Shown here: positions 1 to 11,400 of the stretch, piece after piece
Numbering within the stretch: the first letter of the stretch is position 1
Layout of the letters: every line of letters starts with the position of its first letter
Origin: Paraburkholderia sp. Ac-20340
Lineage (GTDB): Bacteria > Pseudomonadota > Gammaproteobacteria > Burkholderiales > Burkholderiaceae
Length of the DNA: 43,390 nt
Direction: 5' to 3'
NCBI RefSeq assembly: GCF_017104965.1
Contig: NZ_JAAGPR010000053.1
Coordinates: 1 to 43,390 of the forward strand
Program-made: the position numbers and the translations under genes
Notes under the pieces: generated by a model
What the model saw: the letters and a program-made list of their open reading frames with translations, nothing else
Told to the model about the DNA's origin: nothing
Databases searched by the model: none

Positions 1-208
1 ATCGCACGGCGGTTTCGCCACGCCAGATTGTGAACGTGGCGGGTTGGTCGAGGACCTTGCTGAAATCGACAGCGGGATCGGTACTCGATAGCTCAACGGT
101 CAGATTGAAGGGACTGCTGATGCCCTCGGTTAGTTGAAAACCAACGACATCGAACGCAATACTACCGGCTGCTTCAAAAGTAAAGCGCACATCACTCTGA
201 CGGGGCAT
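1..208 (-). CDS. vgrG: Type VI secretion spike protein VgrG (TssI), N-terminal fragment cut by window edge
   Basis: VgrG trimers cap the Hcp tube of the type VI secretion needle and carry effectors. Only the first 69 codons are present; the gene runs out of the left edge. The N-terminus reads MPRQSDVRFTFEA, followed by a segment (GFQLTEGISSPF, then LDQPATFTIWRG) typical of the gp27-like first beta-barrel of VgrG. The ATG at 208 is preceded by a near-perfect Shine-Dalgarno AAGGAGG about 7 bases upstream, which fixes the start. Base composition is more A+T-rich than the genes to its right, as is common for vgrG islands. Effector and immunity genes would lie off the window. Family assignment is fairly sure; subtype and cargo cannot be judged. 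Confidence 0.8.
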   Translation of the reverse strand, partial: MPRQSDVRFTFEAAGSIAFDVVGFQLTEGISSPFNLTVELSSTDPAVDFSKVLDQPATFTIWRGETAVR

Positions 209-636
209 GCGTTTGACCTCCTTGTTGCTGAATGCTGACTCGACTGAGAATTCTTGAAATAACGGACTGCTTATTAATCGATGTGGTCGATACGAAAATC
301 GTAAGCTGCGCGAGATACTGAACCTAAGCGCCCCCGTAGGAGTTGCGCGACATCAATGCCTTTGCAGACCGACAGCGCAATCTCATCGTCCCCTCGGAAA
401 TATCTGAAACAGTTGGGGTGTATTGGCGAGCTGGAAGAATTTCGTAATTTTTGTTGGCAACTCTGTGCATAACCACCATCCCGCCCTCCGCCCGCGAACC
501 CGCCAACACCCCGCCACACGGCGCTTGCAGCGCGTCACCCGAACCGCCTCACCGTCGCATTTCGCATCCACGACCCCGCACAAGCGATAATGCCGGGCGC
601 GGGCCGCTGGCCCTTCCTCTTCTGGAGTCGAATCTG
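209..636. other. Gene-poor stretch between vgrG and the isomerase
   Basis: These 428 bases hold the vgrG upstream region and the start region of the rightward isomerase gene. They are locally A+T-richer than the surroundings. Short overlapping reading frames exist on the minus strand (about 274-519), but none has a convincing ribosome-binding site or recognisable family. They may be decayed remains of an accessory gene. No clear promoter or terminator was seen. Confidence 0.4.
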
Positions 637-1548
637 ATGTTCCGTATGTCCCCGCTTTTCCGTGCGCTGTGCGCGTCGGCGCTGCTTGTCACCGCGTTGC
701 CCACGTTCGCTCAGGCGCTGCCTACACCAGCCGCTTCGGCCACGCCGGCCGCTGGAGCGACCTCGGGCGCGCCGCAGACCTTGCCCGCCGGCGCGATGGC
801 CGTGGTCAACGGCGTGCAGATTCCGCAATCGGCGCTCGATAGTGCCGTGCAGGCGGTGATCAGCCGCAACCAGGACGCCACCGACTCGCCCAAGCTGCGC
901 AAGGCGCTCAAGGAGCAGTTGATCGTGCGCGAAGTGATGCGCCAGCAGGCCGTCAGCGCGCACTACGATCAGCGTCCGGAAATCGTCCAGGCATCCGGCA
1001 CGGACAAGACCGATCTCGTGATTCGCGCGTGGATGCAGGACAACGTGCACGTACCGGCGCCGACGGAACGCGAAATCCGCGCGCGCTACGACACCACGAA
1101 TGTGGAACTCGGCAAGTTCGAATTCAAACCGCAGGTGATCGTGGTCGCCGACCAGAAGCTTGCGCAGGATGTGATTTCGAAGGCCAAAGCGGGCCAGCCG
1201 TTCGACGCGCTGGCGCGCGATTACAGCATGGTGCCGTCGAAGGCGAACGGCGGCGAAATGCCGTGGGTCAGCTTCAGAACGCCGGTCAAGGAAGGCAACA
1301 CGCATGGCGTGCCGGTGGAATTCGCGCGTGCGCTCGCTCAACTCAAGGTGGGCGCGGTCGCGCCGCAGCCGGTGCGTTCGGGCCAGGCCTGGGTCGTCGT
1401 GAAGCTCGAGGACAAGCGCGCGATGAAGGTGCAGCCGTACAGCGAAGTGAAGGAAGAGATCCGCCGCGAACTGACGGCCGAAGCGATGGACGCGGGCGCG
1501 GCCAAGCTCGTCAAATCGCTGGTGCAAAGCGCGACGATCGTCCAGTAA
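637..1548 (+). CDS. Exported parvulin-type peptidyl-prolyl cis-trans isomerase
   Basis: The 303-residue product is a SurA/PpiC-like foldase expected in the periplasm. Residues 1-26 (MFRMSPLFRALCASALLVTA, then LPTFAQA) form a signal peptide with an AQA cleavage site, followed by an Ala/Pro/Thr-rich linker. Residues about 50-150 form a helical chaperone-like N-domain (VVNGVQIPQSALD). Residues about 155-265 form the PpiC rotamase domain, with FDALARDYS and GGEMPWVS as typical motifs. The ATG at 637 is chosen because GGAG lies 9 bases upstream and the signal peptide starts there; the frame stays open to 451 but without coding features. The gene stands alone and converges on the chemoreceptor. The client protein is unknown. 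Confidence 0.85.
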   Translation: MFRMSPLFRALCASALLVTALPTFAQALPTPAASATPAAGATSGAPQTLPAGAMAVVNGVQIPQSALDSAVQAVISRNQDATDSPKLRKALKEQLIVREVMRQQAVSAHYDQRPEIVQASGTDKTDLVIRAWMQDNVHVPAPTEREIRARYDTTNVELGKFEFKPQVIVVADQKLAQDVISKAKAGQPFDALARDYSMVPSKANGGEMPWVSFRTPVKEGNTHGVPVEFARALAQLKVGAVAPQPVRSGQAWVVVKLEDKRAMKVQPYSEVKEEIRRELTAEAMDAGAAKLVKSLVQSATIVQ

Positions 1549-1563
1549 CGCGCGACACGAAGT

Positions 1564-1596
1564 AAAAAGGGCGCTTGAGTGACCTCAAGCGCCCTT
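1564..1596. terminator. Bidirectional intrinsic terminator between convergent genes
   Basis: A perfect 13-bp stem (1567-1579 with 1584-1596, loop TGAC) lies between the stop of the isomerase and the stop of the chemoreceptor. The A-run on its left gives a U-tract for minus-strand transcripts, so it mainly ends the chemoreceptor mRNA and probably also the isomerase mRNA. Confidence 0.8.
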
Positions 1597-1621
1597 GTGC
1601 GTTTACCGACCGCGTTTCGTT

Positions 1622-3619
1622 TTACCGCTCGCCGCGCAGCTTGAACACGCTGACCAGTTGCGCGAGCGTGGCGGCCTGATCCGAAAGCGCCGCGGCGGCA
1701 CGCTCGGCGTCGCCGACCAGCACGGCGCTCTGCTGCGTGGCCTCGCCGATCTGCGAGACCGCGATGTTGACCTGCTCGATGCCGCCCGATTGCTCGCGCG
1801 ACGCCACGCTGATTTCGGCGATGATCGCGCGCACTTCCTCCACGCGCGTGACGATGTCGCGCATCGTCGTGCTCGCTTCGCCCGCGATGCGGTAACCCGT
1901 GTCGACCGTCGCCGACGATTCCGAAATCAGCGCCGCGATCTCGCGCGCCGCCGCCGCGCTGCGCTGAGCGAGCGCGCGCACTTCGCTCGCGACCACCGCG
2001 AAGCCCTTGCCGTGCTCGCCCGCACGCGCGGCTTCCACGGCCGCATTGAGCGCGAGGATGTTGGTCTGGAACGCGATGCCGTCGATCACGCTGGTGATAT
2101 CGGTGATCTTCTGCGAGGCGCGGCTGATGTCCTGCATCGTCGCGACCACGCGTTCGACCGCGCGTCCGCCGTCGAGCGCCGCGTCCGCTGCGCCCGTCAC
2201 CACGTTATTGGCGCGCTGGGCGTGATCGGCGTTCTGCTGCACCGTCGAGGTGATCTCTTCCATGCTCGCCGCCGTCTCTTCGAGGCTGCTGGCCTGGCTG
2301 GCGATACGCTCGGCGATCTCGCCGCTGCTTTCGGCGATGCGCGCGGTGTCGTCGCTCATCTGCGCACTCGCGCCGCGCACTTGCGAAACGATCTGCGCGA
2401 GACCCACGCCGATGCCGTCGATGGCCTGGGTCAGACGGCCGATTTCGTCGGCGCCTTGCGCGCTCGCCGGGCCTGCTGCGTGCGTCGCTTGCGCCGCGCC
2501 GATGCGCACCGTCAGGTCGCCCGCCGCGAGTTGCCCGGCGGCGTGCGCGGCGGCGTCGAGCGGCTGGCTCACCATGCGCCGCGCCGCGTAGATCGACAGC
2601 GCCGCGAACAGCACGACCAGCGCGAAGCCGATCGCCGCGAAGTCGTTACGCGTGGTGTTCACTTCGGCCATGATCTCGTCGCGCGGCACCACGCCGCCCA
2701 CCAGCCACTGCCATTGCGGCACGCTCACGAACGAGACGAGCTTGGCGTGCGCGTCGCGCTCTCCGAGCGTGGCGTCGGCGCTGCTGTAATCGAAGGTGCC
2801 TTCGTGCGCGTCGAGCATGCGCGAGTAGGGCGCGTTGGCATCGTCGAAATGCTGGCCCACGGCGGCCGGATGCACGAGGAAATTGCCGCGCGCCGCGCCG
2901 TTCGAGGCGTCCATCACGAAGTAATAGCCGGTGTCGCCCAGCTTCAGTTTGCCGATCTCGCTCTTGATCGCGCCGATCTGCTTGTCCACGTCCACGCCCA
3001 CGAAGAGCGCGCCGATCACCTTGCCGCTGGCATCGGTAATGGGCTTGTATTCGGTGATGTACTGCTTGCCGAACAACTGCGCGAGACCCGAGTAGCTGCG
3101 GCCGTCGAGAATCGGCGCGTAGGCCGGACCTTTGCGGTCGAGCAGCGTGCCGATCGCGCGCGAGCCGTCCTGCTTCTTGAGCGAGGTGGTCACGCGCACG
3201 AAGTCGTCGCCGGTGCGGGCGAACACGGTCGCGATGGCGCCGCTGCGCGCGAGGAATTGATCGGGAATCGAAAAATCGAGGTTCAGCACACGATCGCCCA
3301 CTTTGAAAGTCGGCGTGGCCTTGCCGCCGATATCGACGGTCTGCGTCGGATCGAGCGCGAAGTCGCCGGGCAGGAAGCTGGCGAACAGCGTCATCGAGCG
3401 ATCGACTTCGGCGTCGAGCGCACTATCGATCAGCGCGATGGTGGACGCGACCGAGCGATCCTTTTCGGCGATACGCGCGCGCACCTGTTCGCCGACCTGA
3501 GTGGCGGCGCTATGGGTGATGGCTAGCGTAAATGCGATAAAGATCGCCGCGACGATCACGCACGAAAGCAGCGCGAGACGCACACCCACACTGGTGCGTC
3601 GCTGGACGAATGAAATCAT
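1622..3619 (-). CDS. Methyl-accepting chemotaxis protein with periplasmic Cache sensor
   Basis: This 665-residue inner-membrane chemoreceptor senses a ligand in the periplasm and controls CheA. TM1 spans about residues 12-35, followed by a roughly 290-residue Cache-type sensor (motifs GALFVGVDVD and GDTGYYFVMDA). TM2 is near 326-345, then a HAMP domain and a long cytoplasmic methyl-accepting coiled coil. The conserved hairpin tip (AFQTNILALNAAVEAARAG) lies near residues 515-535. There is no NWETF-like pentapeptide at the C-terminus (it ends FKLRGER), so CheR/CheB tethering is not expected. The start at 3619 gives MISFVQRR directly before TM1 with AGGA upstream; the open frame extends to 3916 without coding character. 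The ligand is unknown. Confidence 0.92.
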   Translation of the reverse strand: MISFVQRRTSVGVRLALLSCVIVAAIFIAFTLAITHSAATQVGEQVRARIAEKDRSVASTIALIDSALDAEVDRSMTLFASFLPGDFALDPTQTVDIGGKATPTFKVGDRVLNLDFSIPDQFLARSGAIATVFARTGDDFVRVTTSLKKQDGSRAIGTLLDRKGPAYAPILDGRSYSGLAQLFGKQYITEYKPITDASGKVIGALFVGVDVDKQIGAIKSEIGKLKLGDTGYYFVMDASNGAARGNFLVHPAAVGQHFDDANAPYSRMLDAHEGTFDYSSADATLGERDAHAKLVSFVSVPQWQWLVGGVVPRDEIMAEVNTTRNDFAAIGFALVVLFAALSIYAARRMVSQPLDAAAHAAGQLAAGDLTVRIGAAQATHAAGPASAQGADEIGRLTQAIDGIGVGLAQIVSQVRGASAQMSDDTARIAESSGEIAERIASQASSLEETAASMEEITSTVQQNADHAQRANNVVTGAADAALDGGRAVERVVATMQDISRASQKITDITSVIDGIAFQTNILALNAAVEAARAGEHGKGFAVVASEVRALAQRSAAAAREIAALISESSATVDTGYRIAGEASTTMRDIVTRVEEVRAIIAEISVASREQSGGIEQVNIAVSQIGEATQQSAVLVGDAERAAAALSDQAATLAQLVSVFKLRGER

Positions 3620-3928
3620 TGAAGCGGTTCCTGAAGAAATGATGCCGGGAACTGGCGCTTTCGAAGCGCTGGCATACGGATTACGGCCAGCTTTAGCGAT
3701 CCTTGAGGGGTGCAGAAAAAAAAGCGCCAACGTTTGCGTATGAATACGCGCGAGCGCCGATATGGGGTGCGATCTGGGTGCGTTGATGCGTAAGGGATTG
3801 CGCTGGATCGATGCGTGAAAAGCGCTATAGCGTGTCGAATATTTCGCACGCTGAAATATTATTTTGTGGTGCGTGAAAATATAGGAAATGGCGCTGCATA
3901 TGAAATGCCGCGCCATATAAAGGCGACG
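3620..3928. other. Region between copA and the chemoreceptor gene
   Basis: These 309 bases are the 5' region of the chemoreceptor. They contain a short inverted repeat GCGCTT-TCG-AAGCGC (3655-3669) in the probable untranslated leader. A run of eight A around 3718-3725 follows no strong stem. No clear flagellar-class (sigma-28) promoter could be aligned, and no hairpin terminator for copA stands out. Confidence 0.4.
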
Positions 3929-6475
<2,547 letters not shown>

Positions 6476-6508
6476 GATGTGCAAACGCGATCTGATTCGA
6501 TAGGAAGC

Positions 6509-6539
6509 AGTATCTACGTTCCCATCATGGGAAGGTCAA
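6509..6539 (-). promoter_or_regulatory. CueR/MerR-type copper-responsive promoter of copA
   Basis: Read on the minus strand, a -35 TTGACC (6534-6539) and a -10 GATACT (6509-6514) are separated by 19 bases. This over-long spacer is the hallmark of promoters twisted open by MerR-family activators. The spacer contains the perfect 7-1-7 palindrome TTCCCATGATGGGAA (6519-6533), close to known CueR sites. It lies 34 bases upstream of the copA ATG. The CueR assignment is inferred from site plus target gene. Confidence 0.82.
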
Positions 6540-6777
6540 GGGGCTATTTGGGCTATTTGGGCTCTTTCGAGTCGAGCCAGCGATTCCCCCCCGCCCCCCG
6601 TAACGAACAATTGCCTCCGTCAGGCTTTTCTTAGTCTTTTGTGGGCGATACGATAGCGACCGGCGGCATTGGCCCCGCTGCGCGCATTGGACCAACAGCC
6701 CTTGGGGGGGCTGGCGCGTTTTGCCGGAGGCCGGTCGACGTCACCCATGGACCGCCCGCTTCGTACAGAACCAACAA
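6540..6777. other. Divergent intergenic region with a small tandem repeat
   Basis: This stretch lies between the copA promoter and the DUF1254 gene. At 6540-6563 it holds GGGCTATTT repeated twice plus a partial third copy (GGGCTCTTT). G-runs and C-runs follow around 6586-6600. No confident promoter for the rightward lipoprotein gene was found. Confidence 0.45.
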
Positions 6778-8214
6778 ATGACAACAAAACGTTGCACTAT
6801 GCCCTTTTTACGCGCCTGCGCCGCTCTGGCGGGCGTGGCCCTCATCGCCGGATGCGCGTCCGCGCCCGAGGGTGCAGCACCCAAAAACAGCAACGGCTGG
6901 GTCAAGGACGAAGTGTCCGACTCCTACGTGTTCGCCTATCCGCTCGTGCTGATGGACGTCTCGCGCGAAGCCGCCACCGGCAACGCGCCCGGCCAGGCCG
7001 CGTCGAACACGCTGCGTAACGCGCAGTCGCTGCCGCCCGTCGGCGCGTCCAGCCCGCCCGAACCCAATCTCGATACGCTCGTTTCGACCGGCTGGCTCGA
7101 TCTCGGCAACGAACCGGTGCTGATCTCGCTGCCCGATACGCATGGCCGCTACATGGATGCGCGCGCGCTCGACATGTGGACCAACGTGCTCTGGTCGACG
7201 GCAACGCCCGCCAACGAGCGCGTGAACGGTCTGAAGGCGCAAACGATTGCGTTCGTCCCGGCCGGCTGGAAGGGCACGCTGCCCGCGCGCGTGAAGCGCA
7301 TCGACGTGAGCACGCGTTATGCGTGGTTCATCGCCCGTATCCAGACGCGCGGGGGCGCCGATCTGAACGCGGTGCGCCGTCTGCAGCGCGGTCTGCGCGT
7401 GGCGCCGCTGGCCGCGTGGGACGCGCACGGCAAGCGCGCGGCGCAGGCCGAGGCTCAATCCGGCGCGGGTCTGAGCGGCGATCCGGTCGAAACCGGCGCG
7501 CCCGCCGCGCGGGTTGCGGCGCTCGACGCCAATGGCTACTTCAACCGCCTCGCGCTGGCGCTGGAAGACAACGCGCCGGTGCCCGACGACCAGCACGCGC
7601 TGAAGATCCTCGGCGATATCGGCGTGCATCCGGGCGATGGCGCGCAACTGCCGTCGGGCAGCAAGGATATGGCGATGGTGAACGCGGGTCTCGCCGATGG
7701 CCGCACGCGCGTCGCCACGCCGCCGTCGAACCTGCTGGCGGGCAACGGCTGGCTCTGGATCGGCGACGATGCGGGCAACTACGGCCCTGACTATTCGCTG
7801 CGCGCCTACGCGGCGTGGGCGTCGCCGGGTCTGCCGACCAGCCGCGACGAAGTGCGCGCGCGCGTCGCGCAGGACAGCGACGGTCACGCGCTCAACGGCG
7901 CGAATCGCTATGTGATTCACTTCAGCGCCAAGCAGTTGCCGCCGGTGCGCGGCTTCTGGTCGATCACGGCCTACACGACCGATGGCGCGCTCGATGGCGA
8001 TGCGCCCGTGCGTATCGCGTTTGGCGATCGCAACGGCGCGCGCCGCAATCGCGATGGTTCCATCGACGTGCATGTGAGCGCCGAGCGTGCGCGTGGCGGC
8101 AGCAACTGGGTGCCGGCGCCGAAGGGCGATTTCCGCCTCGTGCTGCGCATGTACGCGCCGAAGCCGCAGGCCACCGACGGCAGCTGGCAACCGGCCGCGG
8201 TCGAGCGTCAGTAA
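6778..8214 (+). CDS. DUF1254/DUF1214 family lipoprotein
   Basis: The 478-residue product has a lipoprotein signal (about residues 8-26, lipobox LIAGC with Cys26), so it should be lipid-anchored in the cell envelope. The N-terminal half matches the DUF1254 pattern (VFAYPLVLMDVSR, then NTLRNAQSLPP and LVSTGWLDLGNEPV). The C-terminal part matches DUF1214 (YVIHFSAKQLPPVRGFWSITAY, in two pieces, and APKGDFRLVLRMYAP). Members are widespread in proteobacteria, but the biochemical role is not established. The start is uncertain: ATG 6778 or ATG 6799 (MPFLRAC) both give the lipobox, and neither has a good Shine-Dalgarno. It may be co-oriented by chance with the following DUF748 gene, because a terminator separates them. 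Confidence 0.85.
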   Translation: MTTKRCTMPFLRACAALAGVALIAGCASAPEGAAPKNSNGWVKDEVSDSYVFAYPLVLMDVSREAATGNAPGQAASNTLRNAQSLPPVGASSPPEPNLDTLVSTGWLDLGNEPVLISLPDTHGRYMDARALDMWTNVLWSTATPANERVNGLKAQTIAFVPAGWKGTLPARVKRIDVSTRYAWFIARIQTRGGADLNAVRRLQRGLRVAPLAAWDAHGKRAAQAEAQSGAGLSGDPVETGAPAARVAALDANGYFNRLALALEDNAPVPDDQHALKILGDIGVHPGDGAQLPSGSKDMAMVNAGLADGRTRVATPPSNLLAGNGWLWIGDDAGNYGPDYSLRAYAAWASPGLPTSRDEVRARVAQDSDGHALNGANRYVIHFSAKQLPPVRGFWSITAYTTDGALDGDAPVRIAFGDRNGARRNRDGSIDVHVSAERARGGSNWVPAPKGDFRLVLRMYAPKPQATDGSWQPAAVERQ

Positions 8215-8240
8215 GTTGAATCGAAGTCGTAAAGTCTGAA

Positions 8241-8271
8241 CGCAGCGGCGCATCCCGCCGCTGCGTTTCTT
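8241..8271 (+). terminator. Intrinsic terminator of the DUF1254 gene
   Basis: A 10-bp perfect stem, CGCAGCGGCG (8241-8250) with CGCCGCTGCG (8256-8265), has a 5-base loop and is followed by TTTCTT. It begins 26 bases after the stop codon. Confidence 0.75.
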
Positions 8272-8360
8272 CCGCGCGCGGCGTTCTGCGGCGCGCTCCC
8301 ATCTGACATTTCCTGTCGATTTCCCCGGCGTTTTACAGCCGCGTATCGCGCCATCGGGCC

Positions 8361-8366
8361 TATACT
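8361..8366 (+). promoter_or_regulatory. Possible -10 element for the DUF748 gene
   Basis: TATACT is a good -10 hexamer about 100 bases upstream of the DUF748 start and downstream of the preceding terminator. No good -35 sits 16-18 bases further upstream, so the promoter is tentative. Confidence 0.3.
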
Positions 8367-8468
8367 TCGGGGCAGTCGGGCCCATCTGTCTGTCGAATTC
8401 AGCAGGGCACAGCCCAAGCCGTTCCACCATCCGCGGCGAACCTGTCGCCGCGTCACTGGCCAGCAAGC

Positions 8469-11400
8469 ATGGCAAGCCTCAACAAAGCAACGCTGACTAC
8501 TTCATTGCAATCGGTGCGCGCCGCCGCGCGTGCGCCGCGTACCCGCAAGATCTTCACGGGTCTCGTCATCTTTCTCGTGGTGTTCGGCCTGCTCGGTTTC
8601 TTCGCCGCGCCGCCGCTCATTCGCCATATCGCCGAGCAGCAGTTGAGCCAGCAGCTCGACCGTCCCGTCACGATTGCGCGCATCGCGCTGAATCCCTACA
8701 CCTTGCGGCTCGAAGCGGATCGCGTGCATATCGGCGAGCGCGGCGCTCAGGGCGAGTTCTTCGATGTCGAGCGGCTGGTGGTGAAGCCGTCGTGGTCGTC
8801 GCTCTTTCGCATGGCGCCGATCGTCGATGAAGTGCGGCTCGATTCGCCGCGCGTGACCATCGTGCGGCTCGACGCGCAGCGTTTCAATTTTTCGGATCTG
8901 ATCGATAAATTCTCGAAGCCGTCCGCCCAGCCCAGCAGCAAGCCCGCGCAATTTTCGGTGTCGAATATCCGCATCGAAAACGGTCAGATCACGTTCGACG
9001 ATCGCCTGCTCAACGAGAAGCACGTGATCGACCGCTGGACGCTGGGGATTCCGTTTATCGCCACGCTGGCGTCGAAAACCGACATCTTCGTCGAGCCGCT
9101 GCTGCGTGCGCGTATCGACGGCGCGAGCACGCTCGCGATCGACGGCAAGACCAAGCCGTTCGCGGCTTCGCGAGAGTCGGAAGTCGAGTTGCGTCTGACC
9201 GGTCTCGACGTGCCAAAGCTGCTGACCTATGCGCCGACGAAGCTGCCCATCGCGCTCAAGAGCGGCAAGCTGTCGACCAATCTGAAGCTCGATTTCGTGA
9301 TGTCGGGCGAGAAGCCGACGCTGCGCGTTTCGGGCACGACGGACCTCGACGATATCGATGCAACCGACAACGCCAACGCGCCGCTCTTCGGTGCGCGCGG
9401 GCTGCATGTCGCGGCGGCGTCGCTCGAACCGTTTGGCAACGTCTATCGCTTCGACACGATTCGCCTGGATGCGCCAACCGTCTGGCTCGCGCGCGACAAG
9501 GCCGGCGTGCTGAGCGTCGAAAAACTCGTGGGCGCGCCGGCGGCGAAAGCAGAAACGCCCGCCGATGCCAAAGGCAAACCGGTGGTGAGCGCTTCGGCGG
9601 CTGCCGTGGCATCGGCGGCATCGGCGGTGAAGGCCGAAGTCGCGGAAAAGGCGCCGCCGCTCGATCTCTCGATCCGCCAGTTGGCGGTGACCGACGGCAC
9701 GCTCCACGTGCACGACGAAGCCGCATCGAAGCCCGTCGATCAGACCTTGAGCAACGTAGCCGCGACGCTTGCAAACTTCTCGACCACGGCGAAAGCGCCG
9801 GCGCCTTACACGCTCGCCTTGAGCACGCAGGACGGCGGCGCGGCGCAGGTCTCGGGCAACTTCGGCATGGCCGCGAAGCACGCCGACGCGAAGATCGCCT
9901 TGCGTGCCTTGCCGCTGCCGCCGATGCAGCCGTATCTCGACAACGCGATGGCCGCGCAGATCGTCGACGGCAAGCTCACGCTCGATTCGACCGTGACGGC
10001 CGACTGGGCGAAGTCGCCGGCCGCCGTGCAGGTGGGCGCGAGCACGATCGGGCTCGACGCGATCAAGATCGCCGCGCGCGGCGCGAAAACGCCGGCCGTC
10101 GCGCTCGCGAAGGGCACGGTGCAGCTTACGCAGGTCGATCTGGCGGCGCGCACGGCGCAGATTGCATCGGTGGAAGCGAACGGCCTCGCGGTGAACGCCG
10201 AGCGTCTGAAAAACGGCGATATCGACTTGATGAAGCTGGCGGGCGGCCATGAAGCCGCGCCGCAGCGCTCGGCGATTCACGCGGCGCAGAAGTCGGTCAA
10301 GGAAGGCCCGGCGTGGCACTACAAGATCGATAGCGTCAGCGTGAACGGCGGTTCGGTCAACTTCACGGATAGCTCCACGCAGCGCCCGGTGAAACTGGCG
10401 ATCGCGCCGCTCGACCTCAAGGTCCAGCAGATCAGCGACGATATGCGCCACGCGCTGCCCATCGAACTGAAGGCGACGGTCAACCGCAAAGGCACGCTGG
10501 CGCTCGACGGCGATGTGAACCCGACGCCGCTCAAGGCGCAACTGAAGATCGACGCGAACCGGCTCGACGCCGCGGCTTTCGAGCCGTATTTCGGCAATCA
10601 GTTGAATGCCGTGATCGCCAGCGCGCTGCTCAATATGAAGGGGCAACTGGCGGTTGAGCAGGGCAAGGCGCTCAAGGCGAACTATCGCGGCGACGTGGCG
10701 CTGGTGGATGTGCGCATGCTCGACAAGGCCACGTCCGACCCGTTCGCGGGCTGGCGCTCGCTCGCGCTGAGCAACCTCAAGGCCACCTACGACGACGCGC
10801 GCGGCACCGATGTCGACGCGAGCCGCGTGACCTTCGCGGGCTTCTACGGCCGCGTGTTGCTGGACGCGCAAGGCAAGCTCAACCTCAAGGACGTGGTGGC
10901 GCACCAGAGCGGCGAAGCGCAATCGCTCACGCGCGACACCAGCGCCGGGCAGCGCGGCGGCCGCGAGCCGGTGCCGCTCACGCCGCAGGCCGCGAGCGCG
11001 CCGGAAATGGCGTCGGCGCCGGTGCCGGCTTCGGGCGCGACCACTGTGACCGCGGCGCAGCCGCCGTCGAAACCGGTGCGCCTGCACTTCGGCCAACTGG
11101 TGTTGCAGGCCGGCCGCGTGAACTACACCGACAACTTCATCAAGCCGAATTACACCGCCGACCTCGTGCAGATCCAGGGCACGGTGGGCGCATTCGGCAC
11201 GGAATCGACCACGCCCGCGCCGGTCGATGTGTCGGCGAAACTGTCGGCCAACGGACCGATCTCGATCAAGGGCACGGTGAATCCGCTGATCGCCAAGCCT
11301 TCGCTCGATCTCACCGCGAGCGCGCACGATATCGAGCTGACCAACCTCACGCCGTATTCGACCAAGTACGCGGGTTACCCGATCACCAAGGGCAAGCTCA

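Noticed and set aside
274..519. 81-codon minus-strand frame between vgrG and the isomerase
   Set aside because: No ribosome site, non-standard start, overlapping alternatives in other frames and no recognisable family; kept only as a note on the stretch.
1595..3526. Long plus-strand open frame over the chemoreceptor gene
   Set aside because: Arg/Ala/His-rich shadow; the chemoreceptor motifs on the minus strand are unambiguous.
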